Origin: Microcaldota archaeon
GTDB lineage: Archaea > Micrarchaeota > Micrarchaeia > CABMEP01
Direction of reading: 5' to 3'
Length of the DNA stretch: 40,381 nucleotides
NCBI GenBank assembly: GCA_026413625.1
Contig: JAOAKO010000006.1
Location: 1-40,381 of the forward strand
Shown here: one piece after another, positions 8,513 to 16,437 of the stretch
Layout of the letters: every line of letters starts with the position of its first letter
Numbering within the stretch: position 1 is the first letter of the stretch
Position numbers and translations under genes: made by a program
Notes under the pieces: model-generated
Seen by the model: the letters and a program-made list of their open reading frames with translations, nothing else
What the model was told of the DNA's origin: nothing
The model's database searches: none

Positions 8513-9295
8513 ATGGACATTATAATCGATCCTAATAAAGACATATACGGCAATGCAAACACTTATTTTGAAAATTCAAAAAAATTAAGAAAAAAACTAG
8601 AAGACACCAAGGCAGCGATAGAAAAGACTAAGAGGGAAATAAAGCAAGAGGAAGAGACAATTAAAAAAGAAAAGGTAGAGATAGACAAAGGCGCAAAGAG
8701 CGAAAAAAAGGAATGGTATTGCCAATACCACTGGTTCTTTACTACGGATGGATTTTTGGCGATCGGAGGAAAGAGCGCAGGGCAGAACGAAGAAATTGTA
8801 AAGCGACACTTGGAGCATAAGGATCTTTTTTTCCATGCAGATATTGTCGGCGCCCCTGCAGTTGTGCTAAAAAATGGATTAGGTGCTCCCGATAGCTCAA
8901 TCGAGCAGGCTGCGCAATTCGCTGCGTGTTATTCTTCCGCATGGAAAACAGGCTACAGTTCGGTTGACGTTTATTATGTTACTAAAGAGCAAGTAAGCAA
9001 ATCTCCTCCGTCTGGAGAGTATTTGCAAAAAGGAAGTTTCTTCATATCTGGAAGAAAAAATTACATAAGGGGAGTTGCGTTAAAATTGTTGATAGGTGTA
9101 AACGAGGAAAGAAAGCTGTTGTGCTTGCCTGAGAAGGCGGGCATAGAAAAATTCAAGAACTGTTTTGTTATAGAGCCCGGAAGGTATTCAAAGGAGTTAG
9201 TCGCGGAAAAAATTTCCAAGCAGCTTGGAGTTAAAAAAGACGAAATTCTACCTCTTATTCCTACGGGCAACTCGTCATTCTCAAGATTAAAATAA
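8513..9295 (+). CDS. Stand-alone coiled coil plus NFACT-R (DUF814) protein, RqcH/Rqc2-related
   Basis: IIIDPNKDIYGNANTYFENSKKLRKKLEDTKAAIEK (NFACT middle/coiled coil) then WYCQYHWFFTTDGFLAIGGKSAGQNEEIVKRHLEHKDLFFHADIVGAPAVVLKNG (NFACT-R). No NFACT-N domain. Confidence 0.88.
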   Translation: MDIIIDPNKDIYGNANTYFENSKKLRKKLEDTKAAIEKTKREIKQEEETIKKEKVEIDKGAKSEKKEWYCQYHWFFTTDGFLAIGGKSAGQNEEIVKRHLEHKDLFFHADIVGAPAVVLKNGLGAPDSSIEQAAQFAACYSSAWKTGYSSVDVYYVTKEQVSKSPPSGEYLQKGSFFISGRKNYIRGVALKLLIGVNEERKLLCLPEKAGIEKFKNCFVIEPGRYSKELVAEKISKQLGVKKDEILPLIPTGNSSFSRLK

Positions 9296-9356
9296 TTAAT
9301 ATTATTTTTAAATTTTGAGATAAATAATAATTATAAAGGCACATAATTGTGAGAAA

Positions 9357-11360
9357 ATGGCAAAGCAAGGTAAAAAAATCAAAATGAAAAGTGTAAAAAA
9401 AGAATCGGAAGAGATAGACATCCCTCAATTCAAAACAACGGCGGAAATAAAAATTCCTGAAAAGATAATAGATCAGATCATAGGGCAGGACAGGGCTGTT
9501 GAAATAGTAAAAAAAGCTGCAGCGCAAAGAAGAAACGTTCTTTTGCTCGGTTCGCCGGGAACTGGAAAAAGCATGCTAGCGCAAGGAATGGCGGAACTTA
9601 TGCCGGCCGAAAATTTAAAGGATGTTCTTGTCTATCCGAACGAATTTGATGAGAACAATCCTAAGGTAAGGACTGTTCTCACATATCCAAACGGCCTTCC
9701 CCCGGAAAACGCAAGCGAAGAAGAAAAAATGGGCCAAGGAAGAAAAATAGTCCTAGCGAACAAAATGCAAAAATTAATTCCAAAGAGAAAAGGCAGCCTT
9801 TCATGGATAATAACGCTAATGATTATACTTCTAGTCGGATTGTTGCTCTTTCAATTCGCAGATCTGTCCGCGCTTTCAGAGATTGAAAAATACTCCTCAA
9901 TAATAGCCGCACTGATTTTAGGAGGATTGTTTTTCCTTGCAATGTGGACATTTGCATCCAAATTAAGCAGAGGAATAGCAAGGGAAGAAATGAATGAGCC
10001 TAAGCTGATAGTTGATAACACGGGAAGAAGAACTGCGCCGTTCATCGAAGCGACGGGAGCAAAGGCCGGCGCGCTATTCGGAGACGTGCGCCACGATCCA
10101 TTGCAGACAGGTGGGCTTGGCACTCCGGCCCACTTGAGGGTGGAGAGCGGAGCGATCCATAGGGCCGATATGGGGGTACTTTACATAGACGAAGTAGGCA
10201 CCCTAAACCCGAAATCGCAGCAGGATTTGCTAACTGCAATGCAAGAAAAGAAATTCCCGATAACTGGACAAAGCGAGATGTCAAGCGGCGCATTGACAAG
10301 AACCGAACCTGTGCCGTGTGACTTTGTGCTTGTAGCCGCAGGAAATTTAAATGATCTTGCAAACATGCATCCAGCCTTAAGGTCCAGAATCAGGGGTTAC
10401 GGGTATGAAATATACCTCAACGACACAATGCCGGATACAAAAGAAAATAGAGAAAAACTCGTAAGATTTGTAGCGCAGGAAGTTAAAAAAGACGGAAAAA
10501 TACCTCACTTTACAAGAGATGCGGTAATTGAAATAATAAAGGAGGCAAAGCGAAAGGCTGGAAGAAAACGAAGGCTTACACTTAGGCTTAGAGAACTAGG
10601 CGGGCTTATAAGGGCCGCAGGAGACATCGCAAAAAGCGAAAATTCGCCTGTCACTGATGTCCAGCACGTATTGAAGGCTAAAGGAGTCGCAAAAACTATA
10701 GAGCAGCAGCTTGCGCATATGATGATAGAGCAGAAGAAAGAGTACAGCGTTCTTGAAACGCACGGGGCAAAAATCGGAAGGGTAAACGGACTTGCAGTGA
10801 TTGGGGACGGCAGTAGCGGTCTTGTCATGCCAATAGTAGCCGAAGTTACGCCCGCATCTTCAAAATTCGAAGGAAAGGTCATAGCGACGGGCAAGCTTGG
10901 AGAAATCGCTAAAGAAGCAGTTGACAATGTAAGCGCAATAATAAAGAAACACATGAAAAGGGATGTCACTGCATACGACATCCACATCCAATTCCTACAG
11001 ACATACGAAGGAGTGGAAGGAGACAGCGCCTCGATCTCAGTTGCTCTTGCAGTTCTAAGCGCGATGGAAGGCGTTGCGATTAGACAGGACGTTGCAATGA
11101 CCGGATCTCTTAGCGTAAGGGGAGAGGTATTGCCTGTTGGAGGAGTGACTGCAAAGGTGGAGGCTGCCATAGATGCCGGGTTAAAGGCAGTGATTGTTCC
11201 GAAGGAAAACCTTGATGACATCGTGCTAAGCGAAGAAAAAAGAAAGAAAATAGAAATCATATCTGTTAATAACTTGATAGAAGTAATCCAGCACTCAATA
11301 AAAGAAAGCAAAAGAAAAGAAAGGCTTATCAGCGAACTAAGAAAAGAATTGAAAGCGTGA
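9357..11360 (+). CDS. lonB: Archaeal membrane-anchored Lon protease (LonB)
   Basis: Walker [13 protein letters not shown] insertion inside the AAA domain, Lon S16 protease region [55 protein letters not shown]. Confidence 0.96.
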   Translation: MAKQGKKIKMKSVKKESEEIDIPQFKTTAEIKIPEKIIDQIIGQDRAVEIVKKAAAQRRNVLLLGSPGTGKSMLAQGMAELMPAENLKDVLVYPNEFDENNPKVRTVLTYPNGLPPENASEEEKMGQGRKIVLANKMQKLIPKRKGSLSWIITLMIILLVGLLLFQFADLSALSEIEKYSSIIAALILGGLFFLAMWTFASKLSRGIAREEMNEPKLIVDNTGRRTAPFIEATGAKAGALFGDVRHDPLQTGGLGTPAHLRVESGAIHRADMGVLYIDEVGTLNPKSQQDLLTAMQEKKFPITGQSEMSSGALTRTEPVPCDFVLVAAGNLNDLANMHPALRSRIRGYGYEIYLNDTMPDTKENREKLVRFVAQEVKKDGKIPHFTRDAVIEIIKEAKRKAGRKRRLTLRLRELGGLIRAAGDIAKSENSPVTDVQHVLKAKGVAKTIEQQLAHMMIEQKKEYSVLETHGAKIGRVNGLAVIGDGSSGLVMPIVAEVTPASSKFEGKVIATGKLGEIAKEAVDNVSAIIKKHMKRDVTAYDIHIQFLQTYEGVEGDSASISVALAVLSAMEGVAIRQDVAMTGSLSVRGEVLPVGGVTAKVEAAIDAGLKAVIVPKENLDDIVLSEEKRKKIEIISVNNLIEVIQHSIKESKRKERLISELRKELKA

Positions 11361-11363
11361 AGA

Positions 11364-12101
11364 CTATTTTATGAAAGGCATGTCTGGATAAACTATCATT
11401 CCGGTGGGGACTATTCTCATTGGGGCTATCTTTCTGCTGTGGTTTGTGCCCCTCATCTTAATTACTTCTAATCCCAAATCCCTTATGTCTCCTTTCCTTA
11501 TCGAATAGATTGAAATTACGGAATCAGCCAGATGCTCTATTGTGATTCCCTCTTCTGCTTCCACAATTTTCGAAGTTAATTTGAGCTCCGAAGTCATTAA
11601 AACAGTGCACTCCATCTTTCTAAACTTGTCTATAAGCGAAAGCATCTCTATATTTCTCCTTCCAGGATTTTCAAAGAAAAGAGCGTATGTAGTTAGGGAA
11701 TCGAATGCAGCACGCGATATTTTATTCTTTTTTATAGTGGCCTCTATCTGAGGCAGATCCTCAATAAATTTATTGACCTCTTTTGGCGAATAGCTATAAA
11801 TGAGCAACTTTCCGCTTGCTTCCAGCGCTGCAAGATCAAACCCGAACCTCCCCATTCGTCTCCTCAGCTCTTCCTTTGTCTCTTCAAGAGAGATTAGAAT
11901 TGAATTGTCATTGTATTTTTGCGCTCCGAAAAAAGCGAATTGCATCGCAAATAAAGTCTTTCCGGATCCGGTTTCTCCGCAGATGAAATTCAGGCTGTTT
12001 TTTTCAAATCCGCCTTCAATCATGTCATCAAGTCCAAAAACTCCCGAGGGAACCCTGGAAATCCCTGTAAATGAGGATTTTTTCTTCAATGTATTTTCCA
12101 T
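11364..12101 (-). CDS. KaiC/RadA-like ATPase domain protein
   Basis: SGVFGLDDMIEGGF, Walker A GETGSGKT, SLEETKEELRRRM, ...RAAFDSLTTYAL..., LGLEVIKMRGTNHSRKIAP. Confidence 0.9.
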   Translation of the reverse strand: MENTLKKKSSFTGISRVPSGVFGLDDMIEGGFEKNSLNFICGETGSGKTLFAMQFAFFGAQKYNDNSILISLEETKEELRRRMGRFGFDLAALEASGKLLIYSYSPKEVNKFIEDLPQIEATIKKNKISRAAFDSLTTYALFFENPGRRNIEMLSLIDKFRKMECTVLMTSELKLTSKIVEAEEGITIEHLADSVISIYSIRKGDIRDLGLEVIKMRGTNHSRKIAPMRIVPTGMIVYPDMPFIK

Positions 12102-12139
12102 CTATTCACCTATCATTCTGTACATGATTGCAAAAACAG

Positions 12140-12538
12140 CTATATGCCACCGAGGATCTTTTCTATTCTTTTGGCTGCAGACTCTAGTGAAATTATCACA
12201 AATCCGAGATTTCCTTCCTTTCTTACCAATGAAAGAAGAACTGCGTTCTTACCTGCATTCACTGCCACTATCCTTCCATTTTCACTTTCGATACTTATCT
12301 CCTGGAAAATTCCGCGCTTAAGCTCGATGGAAGTAGCTTCCGAAACAGAAATCAAAGATGAGATCACAGAGAGATTCTTTGATGAAACATTGCTGACATC
12401 GGAGGCGATCACAACCCCATCTCTTCTTAAGACTATCGACGCCTCGACGTCTCCTGAAGACTTTATCTCGCTTAAGATTTGATTAATTTGCTCACTTATG
12501 TCCGCCATAGATTCACTTTGTTGGATTATACTATTCAA
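12140..12538 (-). CDS. Roadblock/LC7-like protein
   Basis: 132 aa; VEASIVLRRDGVVIASDV...AVNAGKNAVLLSLVRKEGNLGFVIISLESAAKRIEKIL, a Roadblock/LC7 pattern. Confidence 0.75.
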   Translation of the reverse strand: MNSIIQQSESMADISEQINQILSEIKSSGDVEASIVLRRDGVVIASDVSNVSSKNLSVISSLISVSEATSIELKRGIFQEISIESENGRIVAVNAGKNAVLLSLVRKEGNLGFVIISLESAAKRIEKILGGI

Positions 12539-12618
12539 TGCACAGTGAATTTTAAAAAATTAACCTATTAAGCAATAGAATCGATAAAGTAGACTGATTG
12601 CAAAAGGACAAACAAATA

Positions 12619-12626
12619 TTTATAAA
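12619..12626 (+). promoter_or_regulatory. Putative TATA box of the rpoH-rpoB operon
   Basis: TTTATAAA in an A/T-rich divergent intergenic region about 110 bp upstream of the rpoH start. Confidence 0.5.
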
Positions 12627-12673
12627 TCTTAATAACTAATATATTATGCTTTTAGATCTAGATCTCTGAAAGA

Positions 12674-12717
12674 AATGCTAGTTGTTAGACTACCCTTAGA
12701 GGTATCTAACCTGCATT
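12674..12717 (+). promoter_or_regulatory. Structured 5' leader hairpin upstream of rpoH
   Basis: Nested perfect pairings AATGC/GCATT, AG/CT, TTAGA/TCTAA and TACC/GGTA with a CTTAGA loop, ending just before the GGTGAT Shine-Dalgarno. Confidence 0.55.
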
Positions 12718-12730
12718 CTATGGTGATAAG

Positions 12731-12991
12731 TTGGCCAAAGTAAGAAAACGCAAAATTTCGAATTTTGAAAATGCGCCTATAGTCCACTATCTAATTCCTA
12801 AGCATGAAATCCTAAGCGAAGAGGAAGAAAAAAAGATTCTAGAAAAATATAACGTGACAAAGGAGCAGTTGCCTAGAATAAAAATAGATGATCCAGCGAT
12901 AAGGCACATGAATCCGAAAAAAGGGGACATAATTAAAATATATAGAGAAGATAAGCACGCAAAAAGCATATATTACAGAGTAGTTGTTTAA
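12731..12991 (+). CDS. rpoH: DNA-directed RNA polymerase subunit H (TTG start)
   Basis: HYLIPKHEILSEEEEKKILEKYNVTKEQLPRIKIDDPAIRHMNPKKGDIIKIYR; SD GGTGAT at 12722-12727. Confidence 0.96.
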   Translation: MAKVRKRKISNFENAPIVHYLIPKHEILSEEEEKKILEKYNVTKEQLPRIKIDDPAIRHMNPKKGDIIKIYREDKHAKSIYYRVVV

Positions 12992-13019
12992 AGCTAATTC
13001 TGATCTGATCTAAAAGATT

Positions 13020-13046
13020 TTGCAAATAGCGGAAAGCTATTCGCAA
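13020..13046 (+). promoter_or_regulatory. Intergenic stem-loop between rpoH and rpoB''
   Basis: TTGC-A-AATAGC-GGAAA-GCTATT-C-GCAA, a nearly perfect inverted repeat. Confidence 0.5.
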
Positions 13047-13074
13047 TGCTTCGAAAGATTATGGGGATGATCGC

Positions 13075-14541
13075 GTGACAAAAGATCTGTTAGAAAAATA
13101 TTTAAGCGAAAATAAATTGGTCAAGCAGCAGCTTGACTCTTATAATAGATTCATTGAGGAAGGTATCCAAAAAATTGTAAGTTCTGTAGGTGTAATAAAG
13201 CCAAATGTTCCGAATTATGAATTAAAATTAGGACGGGCTTGGGTAGAGAAACCGATGGTAATCGAATCCGATTCAGCAACGAGGCCTATCCTTCCAATGG
13301 AAGCGAGGCAAAGAGACCTGACATACGCGGGAAGAGTCTATATGGAAATAACCCCGATTATTAACGACATAGAGCGAAAAACTACAATCGCCTACATTGG
13401 AGACATACCTGCAATGATAAGGTCAAAAATTTGCTATACCGAAGGCATGTCGCGCGGAGAATTGATAAAAGCCGGAGAAGATCCGATGGATCCCGGAGGA
13501 TACATGATTATAAATGGAACTGAAAGAGTCCTTATCGGAATAGAAGACCTGATCGCCAACAGAATCATGGTTACAAAAGAAAAACAAGGCACAATAATAA
13601 CTGCAAAAATATTCTCCCAAAGTGGAGGGGCGAGAATAAAATGTGCGGTTAATCGTTCTGAAGATGGGACATGGACTATAGATTTCCCTGCAGCACCGCC
13701 GAAACTTCCTTTCATGGTGGTTCTCAGGGCATTGGGCATAAAGAAGGACGAGGACATTCTTGAGCTATTTGATGAAGATCAGCAAATAGTCAATGACGTT
13801 CTACTTAACATAGAAATCGGGGAAGTTAAAACTGTAGACGATGCGATAGACGAAATCGGAAAGAAGGCAGTGCCCGGACAGCCGAAGGAGTACAGAGATA
13901 AAAGAGTAGAAATTCTTCTTAATAACTATCTCTTGCCTCACTTTGGAACAACCCCGTCGGCTAAGCACATCAAAGCCAAGTTCCTTGCATTAATGGCGCA
14001 AAGAACAACGCTTGTTGCAAATAAAAAATACCCTGCAGATGACAAGGACCACTATGGGAATAAAAGGATTAAACTCAGCGGGGTACTAATGGAAGAACTG
14101 TTCAAATATTCGTTCCAATTCTTAATAAGAGACATAGCGTATCAGGCTGAAAGAGCAGTAGCAAGAGGAAGAAGGCTTCAAGACGTACAAACTTTTGTAA
14201 GGCCTGATTCGTTAAGCGACAGAATAAGATATGCAATGGCAACTGGAAATTGGATAGCGGGGCAAACGGGAGTGTGCCAACTGCTGGATAGAACATCTTA
14301 TCTTGCAACCATCTCCCATTTAAGAAGAATAAACTCACCGCTAAGCAGGGTGCATCCTCATTTCGAAGCGAGAGACCTGCATGGAACGCAATTTGGAAGA
14401 CTGTGTCCAAATGAAACCCCTGAAGGAGCGTCTGCTTCTCTTGTTAAAAACATGGCGCTTACTAATGAAATTTCCATAGGACTGGATGAAAAGGAAATAG
14501 AAACCATGCTTAAAAAAGGTGGAGTGACTGCTCTTAAGTGA
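13075..14541 (+). CDS. rpoB2: DNA-directed RNA polymerase subunit B'' (GTG start)
   Basis: ARPYLOG-like B N-half: GYMIINGTERVLI, YGNKRIKLSGVLMEELF, RRINSPLSRVHPHFEARDLHGTQFGRLCPNETPEG. Confidence 0.98.
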   Translation: MTKDLLEKYLSENKLVKQQLDSYNRFIEEGIQKIVSSVGVIKPNVPNYELKLGRAWVEKPMVIESDSATRPILPMEARQRDLTYAGRVYMEITPIINDIERKTTIAYIGDIPAMIRSKICYTEGMSRGELIKAGEDPMDPGGYMIINGTERVLIGIEDLIANRIMVTKEKQGTIITAKIFSQSGGARIKCAVNRSEDGTWTIDFPAAPPKLPFMVVLRALGIKKDEDILELFDEDQQIVNDVLLNIEIGEVKTVDDAIDEIGKKAVPGQPKEYRDKRVEILLNNYLLPHFGTTPSAKHIKAKFLALMAQRTTLVANKKYPADDKDHYGNKRIKLSGVLMEELFKYSFQFLIRDIAYQAERAVARGRRLQDVQTFVRPDSLSDRIRYAMATGNWIAGQTGVCQLLDRTSYLATISHLRRINSPLSRVHPHFEARDLHGTQFGRLCPNETPEGASASLVKNMALTNEISIGLDEKEIETMLKKGGVTALK

Positions 14542-14562
14542 TGTTTATTTATATAAAAAGGT

Positions 14563-16401
14563 GTGAACGTGGCAAAGAAAACTGATGAATTCATTGTATA
14601 TTTAAATGGTAAGATCGTTGGTACCCATCCGAATGGCGAAGAGTTGGTCAGAGACATAATCAAAAAAAGAAGAAGTGGTGAAATCCATCACGAAGTGAAT
14701 GTCGAATTTTATCCAAAGGTTAAGGAGATCTACATCAACACTGACGGCGGTAGAAGCAGAAGACCTCTCGTGATAGTCGAAAATGGAAGGTCAAAGCTAA
14801 CTCCAGAAATAAAGGCGAAGATAAGAAACAATGAAATTGAATGGAAAGACCTAATAAGGAATGGAATTGTGGAGTACCTCGATCCTGGAGAAGAGGACAC
14901 CTTATCATACATCGCGATTAGAGAGGAGGATATCACAGAAGAACACACTCATTTAGAGTTAGACTCTGTCGGAATTCTTAGTTTTGTGACATCTCAGCTT
15001 CCTATGCAGGAATACAACTCTTCTCCAAGAACAACAATGGCATGTTCAATGACTAAGCAGGCCCTAGGATTGTATGCGTCAAACTATGCGCTAAGATACG
15101 ACACAAAAGCTTATGTTATGTTTTACCCTCAAATGCCAATCATATACACAAGACCGCAAAAAATCCTTGGAACTGAAAAAAGAATCGGAGGAAATAACCT
15201 GGTAGTGGCAGTCATGAGCTACAGAGGATTCAATATGGAGGACGGGGTTGTAGTTAATAAATCTGCGGTCGACAGAGGCTTGCTAAGGGTGGAAATGTTC
15301 AAGACGTATTCGACAGAAGAAAGAAGATACCCTGGAGGGCAAAAAGACAAATTTGAAATACCGGCGCCGACTGTAAATGGCTACAGAGGAGAAACCGCTT
15401 ACAAATACCTTAATGAGGACGGCCTAATTTCACCTGGAGTGGAGGTTGGAGGAAAAGACGTTTTAATCGGGAAGACATCCCCTCCGAGATTCTTAGAAGA
15501 GGTAAGCGCATTTGGAATTGCAGAAGAGAAAAAGAAGGAGGCTTCGATTACCTTAAAGGCAGAGGAAAAAGGTATCGTTGATTCTGTTTTGCTGACTCAA
15601 AGCCCTTCAGGAAATAAAATGGTAAAGGTCAGAATAAGAGAAACTAAAATACCGGAAAATGGAGATAAAGTGGCTTCAAGACACGGTCAGAAAGGAGTCA
15701 TTGGGCTCTTAGTTCCGCAAGAAAGCATGCCTTTTACAAAGGATGGGATAGTTCCTGACCTTATAATCAATCCACATGCAATCCCATCCCGTATGACTGT
15801 CGGTCATTTGCTGGAGACGCTCTTAGGTAAAGTCGCATGCATGGATGGAAAAAGAATAGATGGAACTACGTTTACACCTGCAAATGCAGAAGATGCGAAG
15901 GAAGTGCTGAAGAGATACGGATTTGAGCCAAACGGTTATGAAGTTCTTTACGACGGCGTAACGGGAGAAAGAATAGAAGCCGAAATATTTATTGGGATTG
16001 TCTATTACCAGAGGCTGCAGCATCTGGTGTCTAACAAGATGCACGCAAGAAGCAGAGGCCCGGTTCAACTTTTGACGCATCAGCCAACCGAAGGAAGATC
16101 AAGAGAGGGAGGGCTCAGATTCGGAGAGATGGAAAGGGACTGCATCATCGGATATGGTGCAACCATGTTGCTGAAGGAAAGGCTTATGGATGAATCTGAT
16201 AGAACAGTCCAGATAATCTGTAACGACTGCGGGTCGTTTGCATACTATGATTATCTTAAGAACAAGCCTATCTGCCCGATCTGTGATTCGACTAACTTCT
16301 CACAAGTTGAAATGTCATATGCATTCAAATTGCTTGTTGACGAAATAAAGTCGCTTGGAATATTTCCGAGGATGATTACAAGCAACAAAACAGAGGAATG
16401 A
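14563..16401 (+). CDS. rpoB1: DNA-directed RNA polymerase subunit B'
   Basis: YNSSPRTTMACSMTKQALG, GGNNLVVAVMSYRGFNMEDGVVVNKSA, ASRHGQKGVIG, GGLRFGEMERDCIIGYGA. Confidence 0.98.
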   Translation: MNVAKKTDEFIVYLNGKIVGTHPNGEELVRDIIKKRRSGEIHHEVNVEFYPKVKEIYINTDGGRSRRPLVIVENGRSKLTPEIKAKIRNNEIEWKDLIRNGIVEYLDPGEEDTLSYIAIREEDITEEHTHLELDSVGILSFVTSQLPMQEYNSSPRTTMACSMTKQALGLYASNYALRYDTKAYVMFYPQMPIIYTRPQKILGTEKRIGGNNLVVAVMSYRGFNMEDGVVVNKSAVDRGLLRVEMFKTYSTEERRYPGGQKDKFEIPAPTVNGYRGETAYKYLNEDGLISPGVEVGGKDVLIGKTSPPRFLEEVSAFGIAEEKKKEASITLKAEEKGIVDSVLLTQSPSGNKMVKVRIRETKIPENGDKVASRHGQKGVIGLLVPQESMPFTKDGIVPDLIINPHAIPSRMTVGHLLETLLGKVACMDGKRIDGTTFTPANAEDAKEVLKRYGFEPNGYEVLYDGVTGERIEAEIFIGIVYYQRLQHLVSNKMHARSRGPVQLLTHQPTEGRSREGGLRFGEMERDCIIGYGATMLLKERLMDESDRTVQIICNDCGSFAYYDYLKNKPICPICDSTNFSQVEMSYAFKLLVDEIKSLGIFPRMITSNKTEE

Positions 16402-16437
16402 ATGCTAAATGTTTAGTTTAATCATAATGGTGATAAT

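Noticed and set aside
10505-11311. 268-aa antisense ORF in lonB
   Set aside because: Shadow ORF, Ser/Thr/Phe-rich composition typical of the reverse complement of AT-rich genes.
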